In this document: in pieces, positions 15,992 through 24,532 of the stretch
Layout of the letters: every line of letters begins with the position of its first letter
Numbering within the stretch: the stretch's first letter is position 1
Source: Phycisphaeraceae bacterium
Lineage (GTDB): Bacteria > Planctomycetota > Phycisphaerae > Phycisphaerales > SM1A02
Assembly: GCA_019636735.1 (NCBI GenBank)
Contig: JAHBWY010000004.1
Coordinates: forward strand, 372,001 to 436,000
DNA: 64,000 nucleotides
Reading direction: 5' to 3'
Notes under the pieces: generated by a model
Database searches by the model: none
What the model saw: the letters and a program-made list of their open reading frames with translations, nothing else
Told to the model about the DNA's origin: nothing
Made by a program: the position numbers and the translations under genes

Positions 15992-16759
15992 ATGTCCGAC
16001 GAAGCGAATGTGAAGCCAACCGACGCCGAGACGCCTGAGAAGGGCGGGAGCCGTCCTGCGCCCAAGGGGGCCAAGGGTGGCGGCGGGGCGGAAGCGAAGA
16101 AGGATGCCGGCCGCAAGAAGAAGTCCGACGCCGCCGAGGGCGAGCCGGAGGCGCCGCGAGCGCCGCATGTCCCCGGCAAGCGTGCCTATCCGACACCGCG
16201 GCTCGAGCAGATGTATCGCGACGAGGTGGTGAAGGCCGTCATGCAGGAGTTCGGTCTCTCGAACATTCACCAGGTGCCGCGCCTCACCAAGATCATGGTG
16301 AACACCGGCGTCGGCAAGCAGCTTGAAAATCAGAAGCTCAAGCCCGAACTCCGCGATGCCATCATCGACACCTACATGAAGATCACGGGCCAGAAGCCCG
16401 TCATGGTGAAGGCTCGCAAGAGCGTCGCCAACTTCAAGGTGCGCGAGGGCGCTCCCAGCGCCTTCATGGTCACGCTTCGGCGCGATCGCATGTGGCACTT
16501 CCTGGACCGCCTGATCAACCTCGCGATTCCCCGAATCAAGGACTTCCGAGGCGTGAGCGACAAGTCCTTCGACAAGGGCGGTTCGTGGGCCTTCGGCCTC
16601 TCCGAGCAGGCGGTGTGGCCCGAGATCAACATGGCCAGCGTGAACCACTCGCACGGCATGAACATCAACCTCGTCTTCGAGAACAGCACGCCGGCCATGA
16701 GCAAGTTCATGCTCGACAAGCTCGGCATGCCCTTTGTCCGACCCGATTCCAGGCGCTGA
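15992..16759 (+). CDS. rplE: 50S ribosomal protein L5 with long N-terminal extension
   Basis: The L5 core starts near residue 68 (TPRLEQMYRDEVVKAV) and includes VPRLTKIMVNTGVGKQ, TGQKPVMVKARKSVANFKVR and IPRIKDFRGVS, which bind 5S rRNA and the P-site tRNA. In front is an extension of about 65 residues, rich in Lys, Ala, Gly and Glu and predicted to be disordered. The ATG at 15992 lies 8 nt after a GAGG, so the extension appears to be translated. The total of 255 residues exceeds the usual 179. Confidence 0.96.
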   Translation: MSDEANVKPTDAETPEKGGSRPAPKGAKGGGGAEAKKDAGRKKKSDAAEGEPEAPRAPHVPGKRAYPTPRLEQMYRDEVVKAVMQEFGLSNIHQVPRLTKIMVNTGVGKQLENQKLKPELRDAIIDTYMKITGQKPVMVKARKSVANFKVREGAPSAFMVTLRRDRMWHFLDRLINLAIPRIKDFRGVSDKSFDKGGSWAFGLSEQAVWPEINMASVNHSHGMNINLVFENSTPAMSKFMLDKLGMPFVRPDSRR

Positions 16760-16812
16760 TCCGGCGCCACTGATATTGACTCACCCTTCGACCCCGAACC
16801 CGGAACTCGACC

Positions 16813-16998
16813 ATGGCCAGCAAGCGTGTCTTCGCCAAGATGAAGCGTCCCCCCAAGTTCTCGACGCGCAAGCAGCACCGCTGCGAAATCACCGGCCGCT
16901 CGCGCGGCGTCTACCGAAAGTTCCGCATCAGTCGCATCATGCTCAGGGAGCTGGCGCTCCAGGGCATGATCCCCGGCATGCGGAAGGCCTCATGGTGA
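16813..16998 (+). CDS. rpsN: 30S ribosomal protein S14, short form lacking the zinc site
   Basis: The 61-residue protein has the length and frame of zinc-binding type Z S14 ([18 protein letters not shown] ... [10 protein letters not shown]). Three of the four zinc-binding cysteines are replaced: RCERCG-type is RCEITG, and LCRIC-type is ISRIM. An in-frame TGA at 16777 rules out a longer N-terminus. The residues at these sites resemble the zinc-free long form of Escherichia coli (RCRQTG, LSRIK), so it looks like a short, zinc-independent S14. Confidence 0.96.
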   Translation: MASKRVFAKMKRPPKFSTRKQHRCEITGRSRGVYRKFRISRIMLRELALQGMIPGMRKASW

Positions 16999-17070
16999 CT
17001 CTCGATTCGCACGCAACTCGATTCAAGGCAGCCGTTGACCGGCGCCACGATCTGAACAAGGAATCCACTC

Positions 17071-17469
17071 ATGCCCCTGCATGACCTCACCGCCGACATG
17101 CTCACGCGAATCCGCAATGCCCTGCGGAACCGTTCCAAGTCGGTGCATTGCCTGAACAACAAGCTCAACCGCGGCATCGCCCAGGTGCTCGTCGACGAGG
17201 GATATGTGCGCGGCTTTGATGTGATCGAGGATGGCCGCCAGGGGCTCCTCCGCATCGACCTCAAGTACGGCACGCGAGGCGAGCAGATCATCAATGAGAT
17301 CCGTCGCGTCAGCCGCACAGGCTGCCGCATCTACAAGGGCATGGAGGACATTCCGCGTCCGCTCCAGGGGCTCGGCATCTGCATCGTCTCCACCAGCCGC
17401 GGCGTCATGAGTGATCGCAAGTGTCGCGAAGTCAAGATCGGCGGCGAGGTCGTCGCCACCGTCTGCTGA
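17071..17469 (+). CDS. rpsH: 30S ribosomal protein S8
   Basis: The 132-residue S8 begins HDLTADMLTRIRNALRN and ends with GLGICIVSTSRGVMSDRKCR, followed by GGEVVATVC, the conserved rRNA-binding end. It organises the central domain of 16S rRNA and in Escherichia coli represses the spc operon. Length and motifs are normal. Confidence 0.98.
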   Translation: MPLHDLTADMLTRIRNALRNRSKSVHCLNNKLNRGIAQVLVDEGYVRGFDVIEDGRQGLLRIDLKYGTRGEQIINEIRRVSRTGCRIYKGMEDIPRPLQGLGICIVSTSRGVMSDRKCREVKIGGEVVATVC

Positions 17470-17497
17470 TCCCACCGCATCGAATGGGAAGGAAGTC

Positions 17498-18049
17498 ATG
17501 AGTCGCATCGGAAAGCAACCCGTCCCCGTCCCCGCCGGAGTGAAGGTCTCGGTCAACGCCGGGAGCCGCACCGTCGATGTGCAGGGGCCCAAGGGCAAGC
17601 TCTCGTTCGTGCATCGTCCCGAGGTGAAGGTCGCCAGCGGCACCTCCGAGGTGACCTGCACGGTGGATCCCTCGCAGCTCGAGGTCGGCAACACCCGCGC
17701 CTACTGGGGGCTGACCCGCGCTCTCGTCGCCACCGCCATCGAGGGCGTGACCAAGGGCTTCACCGAGAAGCTCGAAGTGATCGGCGTCGGCTGGGGCGCC
17801 AAAGTCCAGGGCAAGAAGATCACTCTCACCGTCGGCTACGCTGATCCTGTCGAACTCGCCATTCCCGACGGCGTGACCGTCGCGGTGAACGGCCAGATCG
17901 TCGAAATCAGCGGCCCCGACAAGCAGAAGGTCGGCCAACTGGCGGCCTACATCCGCATGCAGCGGAAGCCCGAGCCCTACAACGGCAAGGGCATCAAGTA
18001 TGTCGACGAAGTCATTCAGCGCAAGAAGGGCAAGGCCTTCGGCGCCTGA
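17498..18049 (+). CDS. rplF: 50S ribosomal protein L6
   Basis: The 183-residue L6 begins [17 protein letters not shown] and contains [29 protein letters not shown] and the C-terminal [16 protein letters not shown]. It binds near the sarcin-ricin loop. The open frame starts earlier (17411), but the ATG at 17498 has an AAGGAAG site 4 nt upstream and gives the family start. Confidence 0.98.
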   Translation: MSRIGKQPVPVPAGVKVSVNAGSRTVDVQGPKGKLSFVHRPEVKVASGTSEVTCTVDPSQLEVGNTRAYWGLTRALVATAIEGVTKGFTEKLEVIGVGWGAKVQGKKITLTVGYADPVELAIPDGVTVAVNGQIVEISGPDKQKVGQLAAYIRMQRKPEPYNGKGIKYVDEVIQRKKGKAFGA

Positions 18050-18084
18050 GCGACCGCACGCCACCAACGAACACGGACCTCACC

Positions 18085-18444
18085 ATGGCAGGCAGCATCA
18101 GCATCCATCGACGCATGCGACGCAAGAAGGGAATCCGCCGCCGGATCTCCGGTACCCCGGGGCGCCCCCGTCTCAGCGTCTTCCGTTCGCTCAAGCACAT
18201 TTACGCGCAGGTCATCGACGACCTGGCCGGACGCACGCTCGCGAGCGCCAGCTCGCGTGACGCGGAACTGCCGGGCAAGTCGGGTGGCAACATCGACGCC
18301 GCCAAGGCCATTGGCAAGACGCTGGCCGAGCGCGCCAAGCAGGCGGGTGTGTCCGCCGTTGTTTTTGATCGAAATGGCTATCGCTACCACGGCCGCGTGA
18401 AGGCGCTCGCCGATGGCGCCCGCGAGGGCGGATTGCAGTTCTGA
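18085..18444 (+). CDS. rplR: 50S ribosomal protein L18
   Basis: The 119-residue L18 has [24 protein letters not shown] sequence, [18 protein letters not shown], and [20 protein letters not shown]. It binds 5S rRNA with L5. It is 35 bp after rplF and 22 bp before rpsE. Confidence 0.97.
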   Translation: MAGSISIHRRMRRKKGIRRRISGTPGRPRLSVFRSLKHIYAQVIDDLAGRTLASASSRDAELPGKSGGNIDAAKAIGKTLAERAKQAGVSAVVFDRNGYRYHGRVKALADGAREGGLQF

Positions 18445-18466
18445 ATCGCCCGGAAAGCAACTCATC

Positions 18467-19198
18467 ATGCAGCAGAGCTACGAATCATCAGGTGATGTCG
18501 ACTCGACGACGGTCGGCATTTATCGCACCAGCAGCACCGTCGCCGGCGGCCGTCGCTTCAGCTTCTCCGCACTCGTGGTGGTGGGCGACAAGAACGGGCG
18601 CGTCGGGATCGGCTACGCCAAGAGCAACCAGGTTCCGCAGAGCATCGAGAAGGCTCAGCGCGAAGCGAAGCGCAAGATGAAGCCCTACCCGATGCAGGGG
18701 CGCACCATCCCCCACACGGTCGAGGGCCGCTTCGGCGCCTCGAAGGTGCGGCTCATTCCCGCAAGCCCCGGCACGGGCGTCATCGCCTGTGCGGCGGTGC
18801 GCGGCATTCTCGACATGTTCGGCATTCATGACTGTCTCACCAAGTGCTACGGCAGCAGCAACTCGAAGAACCTCGTCAAGGCGACTCTCGATGCGCTCAG
18901 CCGTCTGCGGATGCGAGAGAAGATCGAGGCCCTGCGGGGCGTCGAACTCGGGACAACCGAGGTCGAGGATGCGATTCGACGCGGTGCCGCGGCCATGCCC
19001 GCGCAGCGCAGCGGCGAGAAGGCGGCGGCGCCGGTCAACACCGTGGGCGACGATCGTCGTCGCGGTGGACGCGGCGGACCTCGCGGGGGTGGCGGTCGTG
19101 GCGGTCATCGTGGCGGAAGCCGCGGCGGTGGGCCGATGGATGGCGGCGCCCCTGCCGCCGAGTCCACGCCCGCCGATGGTGGCGCCGCAAGCGCGTGA
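18467..19198 (+). CDS. rpsE: 30S ribosomal protein S5 with Gly/Arg-rich tail
   Basis: The S5 core (residues 1 to about 165) has the double-stranded RNA-binding half ([32 protein letters not shown]) and the C-terminal half ([36 protein letters not shown]). After it comes a tail of about 75 residues, first basic, then a run of RGG/GGRGG units (about 205-225), then an Ala/Pro end. Escherichia coli S5 has 167 residues; this has 243. The start at 18467 follows the rplR stop closely. rpmD (L30), which normally follows, is absent. Confidence 0.97.
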   Translation: MQQSYESSGDVDSTTVGIYRTSSTVAGGRRFSFSALVVVGDKNGRVGIGYAKSNQVPQSIEKAQREAKRKMKPYPMQGRTIPHTVEGRFGASKVRLIPASPGTGVIACAAVRGILDMFGIHDCLTKCYGSSNSKNLVKATLDALSRLRMREKIEALRGVELGTTEVEDAIRRGAAAMPAQRSGEKAAAPVNTVGDDRRRGGRGGPRGGGGRGGHRGGSRGGGPMDGGAPAAESTPADGGAASA

Positions 19199-19245
19199 GT
19201 GAACGAACGAACCACTGAACTCCAATTACGCGGAGTGTTTCGACC

Positions 19246-19692
19246 ATGATGATCCATGACATCACCAAGCTCGCCGGACCTCACAAGCGACGCACGCGCG
19301 TCGGTCGCGGCGAAGGCAGCGGCAAGGGCGGCACCAGTGGTCGCGGCCACAAGGGTGCGAAGAGCCGCGCGGGCTGGAGCAGCCGCCCCGGCTACCAGGG
19401 TGGCGCCACACCCATCATGCGCCGCTTCCCCAAGCGAGGCTTCTCCAACTCCGGCTTCCGCTCGGAGTACTGGGTCATCAATCTTCGCGAGATTGAGAAG
19501 CACTTCGACGCCGGAGCCTCGGTTGATCAGCAGGCGCTGGTGGCGAAGGGACTCGTGCCCAGCATGGAGCTTCCGCTCAAGGTGCTCGGCGAGGGCGAGC
19601 TCACCAAGAAGCTGACCGTTCACGCCGCCCGGTTCTCCGCGACCGCGAAGGCGAAGATCGAGAAGGTCGGGGGCACGGCCGGCGCCATCTAA
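19246..19692 (+). CDS. rplO: 50S ribosomal protein L15
   Basis: The 148-residue L15 has the Gly-rich N-terminus (RVGRGEGSGKGGTSGRGHKG), then GWSSRPGYQGGATPIMRRFP and KVLGEGELTKKLTVHA. It follows rpsE after 47 bp with no room for L30. It is next to secY, as in most bacteria. Confidence 0.98.
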   Translation: MMIHDITKLAGPHKRRTRVGRGEGSGKGGTSGRGHKGAKSRAGWSSRPGYQGGATPIMRRFPKRGFSNSGFRSEYWVINLREIEKHFDAGASVDQQALVAKGLVPSMELPLKVLGEGELTKKLTVHAARFSATAKAKIEKVGGTAGAI

Positions 19693-19733
19693 GGCGCCAT
19701 CGCATCCACGCTCGCTCGCACCATCCGAGATCC

Positions 19734-21143
19734 ATGCTTCAGGCCTTCATCAACATCTTCCGAATCCCCGAGCTTCGAAACCGGGTCTTCTTCACCCTCG
19801 GAATCCTGGTGATCTATCGCCTTGGCATGTGGGTGCCGATCGTCGGTGTCGACCAGGGGGTCCTTGAGCAGGCGGCCAGCAAGGCGGTCGAAGATGGCAC
19901 GGCGCTCGGTCGCATCGTCAATTACGCGAGCATCTTCTCGGGCGGCAATCTCGCCCAGAGCACGATCTTCGGCTTGGGCATCATGCCGTACATCACGGCG
20001 TCGATCATCTTCCAGCTTCTGGGCTCGGTGGTCCCGGCGCTGCAGGCGCTCAAGAAGGAAGGCGCCTCGGGTCAGCAGAAGATCACCGAGTGGACGCGCT
20101 ACGCCACCGTCGGTCTCTGCATCTTCCAGGCGTACATGTGGCTCACCTACATGAAGACGCAGAACCTGGTGCGCCCCGAGTTCGCCGAGGGTGGAGTCCC
20201 CGGGTTGGTCTTCATCGTCACGGGCCTCACCTCGCTCACGGCCGGCACCGTCTTCCTGATGTGGCTGGGCGAGCAGATCGATCGTCGCGGCATCGGCAAC
20301 GGCGTCTCCATGATTCTTACCGCGGGCATTCTCGCCCGAATGCCGCACGCGATCGGCTATGTGATCGAGAACTTCAATCGGAGTACCGCGAGCGCCGAGG
20401 CGGGGGAGATCGGGCTCGTTGGAGTGCTCATGCTGGCGGCCGGCTTCGTGATCGTGACGGCGGGCGCCATCATCATCACGGTGGCCCAGCGGCGAATTCC
20501 CATTCAGCAGGCGAAGCTCACGCGAGGTCGGAAGGTCTACGGCGGACAGCGCCACTACCTGCCGCTCCGGGTCAATCACGCCGGTGTCATGCCGATCATC
20601 TTCGCCAGCTCGCTGATGATCTTCCCGTCGGCGATCTTCGAGTGGATGGCGGGGCGCGCCGCGACCGGGACCACCTGGTCGGCGATCACCACCTTCCTCG
20701 CGGTCAACTTCCAGATCGGCCGCTTCCCGTACCTGATCATCGAGATCGCGATGATCTACTTCTTCAGTTACTTCTGGACCACCGTCCAGTTCAGCCCCGA
20801 CGAGATGTCGCGGCAGCTTCGGGAGCGAGGCAGCTTCATTCCGGGCCTGCGCCCCGGCCCGAGGACCGCGGAGTACCTCGAGACGGTGATGGAGCGCATC
20901 ACCTATGTCGGCGCCGGGTTCCTGGCCGTCATTGCCATCATCCCCGCCTTTGTGACGAGCGAGCTGGGGATTCCCTTCTTCGTCTCGCAGTTCCTCGGTG
21001 GAACGGGTCTGCTCATCGTGGTCAGCGTCACGCTCGACCTCATGCAGCGCCTGGAAGCGAACCTTCTCATGCGGAACTACGCCGGCTTCCTCGCCAGTGG
21101 TCCGGATCGCGCCGGGCCGCGAGTCCGCTCCGCCCGCGGTTGA
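19734..21143 (+). CDS. secY: Protein translocase subunit SecY
   Basis: The 469-residue protein is the channel of the Sec translocon in the cytoplasmic membrane. It has about ten hydrophobic segments, the early plug region (LGIMPYITASIIFQLLG) and RLGMWVPIVG. Cytoplasmic loops RRIPIQQAKLTRGRKVYGG and PDEMSRQLRERGSFIPGLRP are the ribosome and SecA contact sites. The C-terminus (YAGFLASGPDRAGPRV) is usual. It is followed directly by map with no adk. Confidence 0.98.
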   Translation: MLQAFINIFRIPELRNRVFFTLGILVIYRLGMWVPIVGVDQGVLEQAASKAVEDGTALGRIVNYASIFSGGNLAQSTIFGLGIMPYITASIIFQLLGSVVPALQALKKEGASGQQKITEWTRYATVGLCIFQAYMWLTYMKTQNLVRPEFAEGGVPGLVFIVTGLTSLTAGTVFLMWLGEQIDRRGIGNGVSMILTAGILARMPHAIGYVIENFNRSTASAEAGEIGLVGVLMLAAGFVIVTAGAIIITVAQRRIPIQQAKLTRGRKVYGGQRHYLPLRVNHAGVMPIIFASSLMIFPSAIFEWMAGRAATGTTWSAITTFLAVNFQIGRFPYLIIEIAMIYFFSYFWTTVQFSPDEMSRQLRERGSFIPGLRPGPRTAEYLETVMERITYVGAGFLAVIAIIPAFVTSELGIPFFVSQFLGGTGLLIVVSVTLDLMQRLEANLLMRNYAGFLASGPDRAGPRVRSARG

Positions 21144-21158
21144 TCGTCAAACACTCCA

Positions 21159-22109
21159 ATGGACGCCACGCTGCACATTCGATCACTGGCAGGTTCGGCC
21201 GCTTCGGCCGACCGGGTGACCGAGCGCACCGAGGGCGGTGCGGATGTCGCGGCGCGCCGGCAGGCGGTCATTCTCAAGTCGCCGGGCGAGATCGAGCTCA
21301 TGCACTCGGCGGGGCAGGTGGTTCGCGCGGCGCTCCGTGCCGCGGCAGCCGCGTGCGTTCCAGGTGCCACGACGGCTTCACTCGATGCGGCCGCGATGGG
21401 CGTCATTGCCGCGTTCCGAGCCGAGCCGCTCTTCCTGCACCATCGCATTGATGTCGATGGCATTCCCTTCCCGGCCACCACCTGCATCAGCGTGAACGAG
21501 GAGATCGTCCACGGTCTTCCCGGCCCGCGTCGGCTTCTTCCGGGCGACCTCGTGAGCATTGACTGCGGGGTGCGTTTGCGAGGCTGGTGTGCCGATGCGG
21601 CGATCACCATTCCCGTCGGTGGCATGGCGGCGATCGACGCTGAGCGGCGCGCCATGATCGATGACGCCGAGGCGATGCTCGTCGACGCGATCGGCGCGAT
21701 GGCGCCCGGTGTCGCATGGAGTTCAATCGCCGAGCGCATGGAGCGCACGGCTCGCGACAAGGGGTATGGCATCGTCACGGCCTACATGGGTCACGGCATT
21801 GGTCGCAACCTGCACGAGGCTCCGGCCGTGCCGAACATGCTGATGCCGGGTTGGCGCGAGCGCCACGACTTCACGCTCATGCCTGGCATGACGCTCGCCA
21901 TCGAACCGATGCTCGTCCTTGGCGGGTGCGACCACGACACCGAGGGCGTGCGCACTCAGACGCTCGAAGATGGCTGGACGGTGGCAGTCGCCTCCGGTCG
22001 CCCCGCCTGTCATGTCGAGCACACTGTCGCCATCACCCGCAGCGGCGCGAAAGTGCTCACCGGTCCACTGTCGCCTTCGGTCCGAGAGGAGGCGGCGTCC
22101 ATCCGCTGA
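21159..22109 (+). CDS. map: Methionine aminopeptidase, type I
   Basis: This enzyme removes the initiator Met from nascent proteins. The five metal ligands are present in order: Asp in VSIDCGV (about 135), Asp in CADAAIT (146), His in GHGIGRNLHE (212), Glu in AIEPML (249) and Glu in HVEHTV (286); HxxID in LHHRIDVDG precedes them. About 35 extra N-terminal residues are Ala/Arg-rich, and 316 residues is longer than the usual 250-265. Its place after secY is standard. Confidence 0.96.
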   Translation: MDATLHIRSLAGSAASADRVTERTEGGADVAARRQAVILKSPGEIELMHSAGQVVRAALRAAAAACVPGATTASLDAAAMGVIAAFRAEPLFLHHRIDVDGIPFPATTCISVNEEIVHGLPGPRRLLPGDLVSIDCGVRLRGWCADAAITIPVGGMAAIDAERRAMIDDAEAMLVDAIGAMAPGVAWSSIAERMERTARDKGYGIVTAYMGHGIGRNLHEAPAVPNMLMPGWRERHDFTLMPGMTLAIEPMLVLGGCDHDTEGVRTQTLEDGWTVAVASGRPACHVEHTVAITRSGAKVLTGPLSPSVREEAASIR

Positions 22110-22136
22110 AGTTCACGCGGCTGAACCCGAACATCG

Positions 22137-22352
22137 ATGCCCAAGGAAGACAAGATCACGCTCGACGCCGAGGTCACCGAGGCCCTTCCCGACGCGATGT
22201 TCCGCGTCAAGCTCCAGAACAACCAGGAGATCCTGGCCTATGTGAGCGGCAAGATGAGGAAGTTCTTCATCCGCATCCTGCCCGGGGACCGCGTGACCAT
22301 CGAATTGAGCCCCTACGACATGACCAAGGGCCGAATCGTCTACCGGTACTAG
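22137..22352 (+). CDS. infA: Translation initiation factor IF-1
   Basis: The 71-residue OB-fold protein shows [37 protein letters not shown] and [14 protein letters not shown]. The His usual in GKMRKHFIRI is Phe here. It binds the ribosomal A site during initiation. The gene is 27 bp after map and 53 bp before rpmJ. Confidence 0.98.
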   Translation: MPKEDKITLDAEVTEALPDAMFRVKLQNNQEILAYVSGKMRKFFIRILPGDRVTIELSPYDMTKGRIVYRY

Positions 22353-22405
22353 ACTGTTCGCCCCCCCGTGCCCACCTGTTCGCCACTCCCAGATACGGAA
22401 ATGCC

Positions 22406-22522
22406 ATGAAAGTCCGAAGCAGCATCAAGCGACGCACCCTCGATTGCCAGATCGTGATCCGAAAAGGCAAGCGGTTCGTCATCAACAAGAAGAACCCCCG
22501 CCTCAAGCAGCGGCAGGGCTGA
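22406..22522 (+). CDS. rpmJ: 50S ribosomal protein L36, zinc-free form
   Basis: The 38-residue protein begins MKVRSSIKRRTLDCQIVI and ends NPRLKQRQG, the invariant L36 termini. The zinc-binding C-x2-C...C...H set of the common form is gone: only one Cys remains (residue 14), and the CEKC-type segment reads LDCQ. This is the zinc-independent type of L36. Its place between infA and rpsM is standard. Confidence 0.96.
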   Translation: MKVRSSIKRRTLDCQIVIRKGKRFVINKKNPRLKQRQG

Positions 22523-22534
22523 CGGAGAACCACC

Positions 22535-22912
22535 ATGCCTCGTCTCGCCGGCGTCGACATCCCAGAGAAGAAGAAGGTCCTTTACGCGTTGCAGTACATC
22601 CACGGCATCGGTCCGAAGATCGCCATGGATCTCTGCGTCAAGTGCGGTATTGATCCCGATCGTCGCGCGAACACGCTCGACGACCAGGAGCTCTCCTCCA
22701 TTTCCACCACGCTCGATGAGTCGCTGGTGGTGGAGGGTGCCCTGCGCCGTCAGGTGCAGCAGGACATCCAGCGCCTGAAGGACATCAAGAGCTATCGCGG
22801 CGACCGTCACCGCAAGGGCCTTCCGGTCCGCGGTCAGCGCACCCGCACCAACGCGCGCACCCGCAAGGGACGCAAGAAGACCGTCGCCGGCAAGAAGGGT
22901 GTGAAGGGCTGA
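22535..22912 (+). CDS. rpsM: 30S ribosomal protein S13
   Basis: The 125-residue S13 begins MPRLAGVDIPEKKKVLYALQ and contains YIHGIGPKIAMDLC, SYRGDRHRKGLPVRGQRT and a basic end (RKGRKKTVAGKK). It contacts the P-site tRNA and S19. It opens the alpha-type section. Confidence 0.98.
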   Translation: MPRLAGVDIPEKKKVLYALQYIHGIGPKIAMDLCVKCGIDPDRRANTLDDQELSSISTTLDESLVVEGALRRQVQQDIQRLKDIKSYRGDRHRKGLPVRGQRTRTNARTRKGRKKTVAGKKGVKG

Positions 22913-22960
22913 TGACCGCGGGCGGGTGTCGCTTCCGACGACCCGCCGAGGAACACGACC

Positions 22961-23335
22961 ATGTCGACCAAGAAGAAGATTCGAAAGAATGTCGTCAAGG
23001 GCATCGCCCATGTGCTGGCCACCTTCAACAACACGATGGTGACCATCACCGACCTGAACGGCGAAGTCCTCTGCTGGGATTCCGCCGGAAGCGTCGGCTT
23101 CAAGGGCGCCCGCAAGAGCACTCCCTTCGCGGCGAGTCGCGCCAGCGAGAAGGTCGCCGGCAAGGCGAAGCGCATGGGCATGAAGGAGCTCGAAGTGCGT
23201 GTCCGTGGCCCCGGACCGGGGCGCGAGAGCGCCGTCAGCGCCCTGCAGAACAATGGCCTCAAGGTCCTTGCCATCGAGGACCACACCCCGATTCCCCACA
23301 ACGGCTGCCGTCCGCCCAAGAAGCGGCGCGTCTGA
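22961..23335 (+). CDS. rpsK: 30S ribosomal protein S11
   Basis: The 124-residue S11 has [36 protein letters not shown] and the invariant C-terminus [16 protein letters not shown]. rpsD (S4) normally comes next; here a 128 bp gap leads straight to rpoA. Confidence 0.98.
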   Translation: MSTKKKIRKNVVKGIAHVLATFNNTMVTITDLNGEVLCWDSAGSVGFKGARKSTPFAASRASEKVAGKAKRMGMKELEVRVRGPGPGRESAVSALQNNGLKVLAIEDHTPIPHNGCRPPKKRRV

Positions 23336-23400
23336 CCGTCATGTTCGTCTGATCGTTCGCCTTCGACAGAGAAGGTCCCGCCGCGTGGCCCGGCAGCACG

Positions 23401-23413
23401 CTCGGTGACCGAG
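23401..23413 (+). other. Short hairpin in the rpsK-rpoA gap
   Basis: CTCGG-TGA-CCGAG is a perfect 5 bp stem with a 3 nt loop, in the 128 bp gap where rpsD would normally lie. Its function is unknown; there is no T-tract. Confidence 0.25.
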
Positions 23414-23463
23414 AGGTCGAGGGCTCCGTTTCCCCGGATCTGCCGGAACCTGGAGTCAGTCTC

Positions 23464-24468
23464 ATGCATGTTCGATGGAGAGGTCTTGAGCTTCCCGCGA
23501 AGGTCATCGCGGATGAGCGCAGCCTGAGCCGCACCTTCGGTCGATTCACCGCCGAGCCGTTCGAGCGGGGCTTCGGCACGACCGTCGGCAACAGCCTGCG
23601 GCGCATTCTGCTGTCCAGCCTCGAGGGCGCGGCCATCACCAAGGTCCGCATCCCGGGTGTGAGCCACGAGTTCAGCCAGATTCCCGGCGTGCAGGAGGAT
23701 GTCACGGACATTCTTCTCAATGTCAAGGATCTCATCGTGAACATGGACAGCGACGAGCCGCGCACCATGCGGCTCATCGCCGAAGGTCCCGGTGAAGTCA
23801 CCGCCGATCTCATTCAGGCGGATCCCTCGATCACCATTCACAACCCCGAGAAGGTCCTCGCGACGCTGACGACCAAGACCGAGCTCGCCATCGAGTTCAC
23901 GGTTGCGCGCGGTCGCGGCTATGTGCCCGCCGTCGAGACAATCGCGGCCACCGAGGAGCAGGTCATCGGTGAGATTCCGATCGACGCCATCTTTTCACCG
24001 GTGCTTCGCGTGCGCTATCGCGTCGAGGATACGCGCGTCGGCCAGCGGACTAACTACGACAAGCTGATTCTTGACATCTGGACCAACGGCACCATCACTC
24101 CTGAGATGGCTCTGGTCGAGGCGGCGAAGATTCTCCGCAAGCACCTCAACCCCTTCGTGCAGTACGAGTCCGCAGGCACGGCGATCGTTCCCGCCGAGAT
24201 CGCGGCGCAGGGTGCGAGCGAGGCGGACCTGATCCGCAAGCTCAACATGCCCATCACCGATCTCAACCTCTCCGTCCGGGCGAGCAACTGCCTGGAGAGC
24301 GAGCAGGTCCGCACCGTCGGCGAACTCGTTCGTCGCACGGAGAACGACCTGCTCGAGGTGCGAGCCTTCGGCAAGACCAGCCTTCGTGAAGTGAAGGCGA
24401 AGCTCGAGGAGTTGGGGCTCACGCTCGGCATGCCGATGCCCGAGGGGTACTCGGTTTTCACGGCCTGA
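23464..24468 (+). CDS. rpoA: DNA-directed RNA polymerase subunit alpha
   Basis: The 334-residue protein has the N-terminal assembly domain (FTAEPFERGFGTTVGNSLRR, ILLSSLEGAAITKVRI, GVQEDVTDILLNVK) and the C-terminal domain that binds UP elements and activators (LNLSVRASNCLESEQVRTVG, RAFGKTSLREVKAKLEELGL). Length is normal. Confidence 0.98.
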   Translation: MHVRWRGLELPAKVIADERSLSRTFGRFTAEPFERGFGTTVGNSLRRILLSSLEGAAITKVRIPGVSHEFSQIPGVQEDVTDILLNVKDLIVNMDSDEPRTMRLIAEGPGEVTADLIQADPSITIHNPEKVLATLTTKTELAIEFTVARGRGYVPAVETIAATEEQVIGEIPIDAIFSPVLRVRYRVEDTRVGQRTNYDKLILDIWTNGTITPEMALVEAAKILRKHLNPFVQYESAGTAIVPAEIAAQGASEADLIRKLNMPITDLNLSVRASNCLESEQVRTVGELVRRTENDLLEVRAFGKTSLREVKAKLEELGLTLGMPMPEGYSVFTA

Positions 24469-24532
24469 TTGCAGACACCGCGGCGGCGGCCGAGAGGTTG
24501 CCGTCGCGATTCGAAGTTGAAAGGAAGTCACG

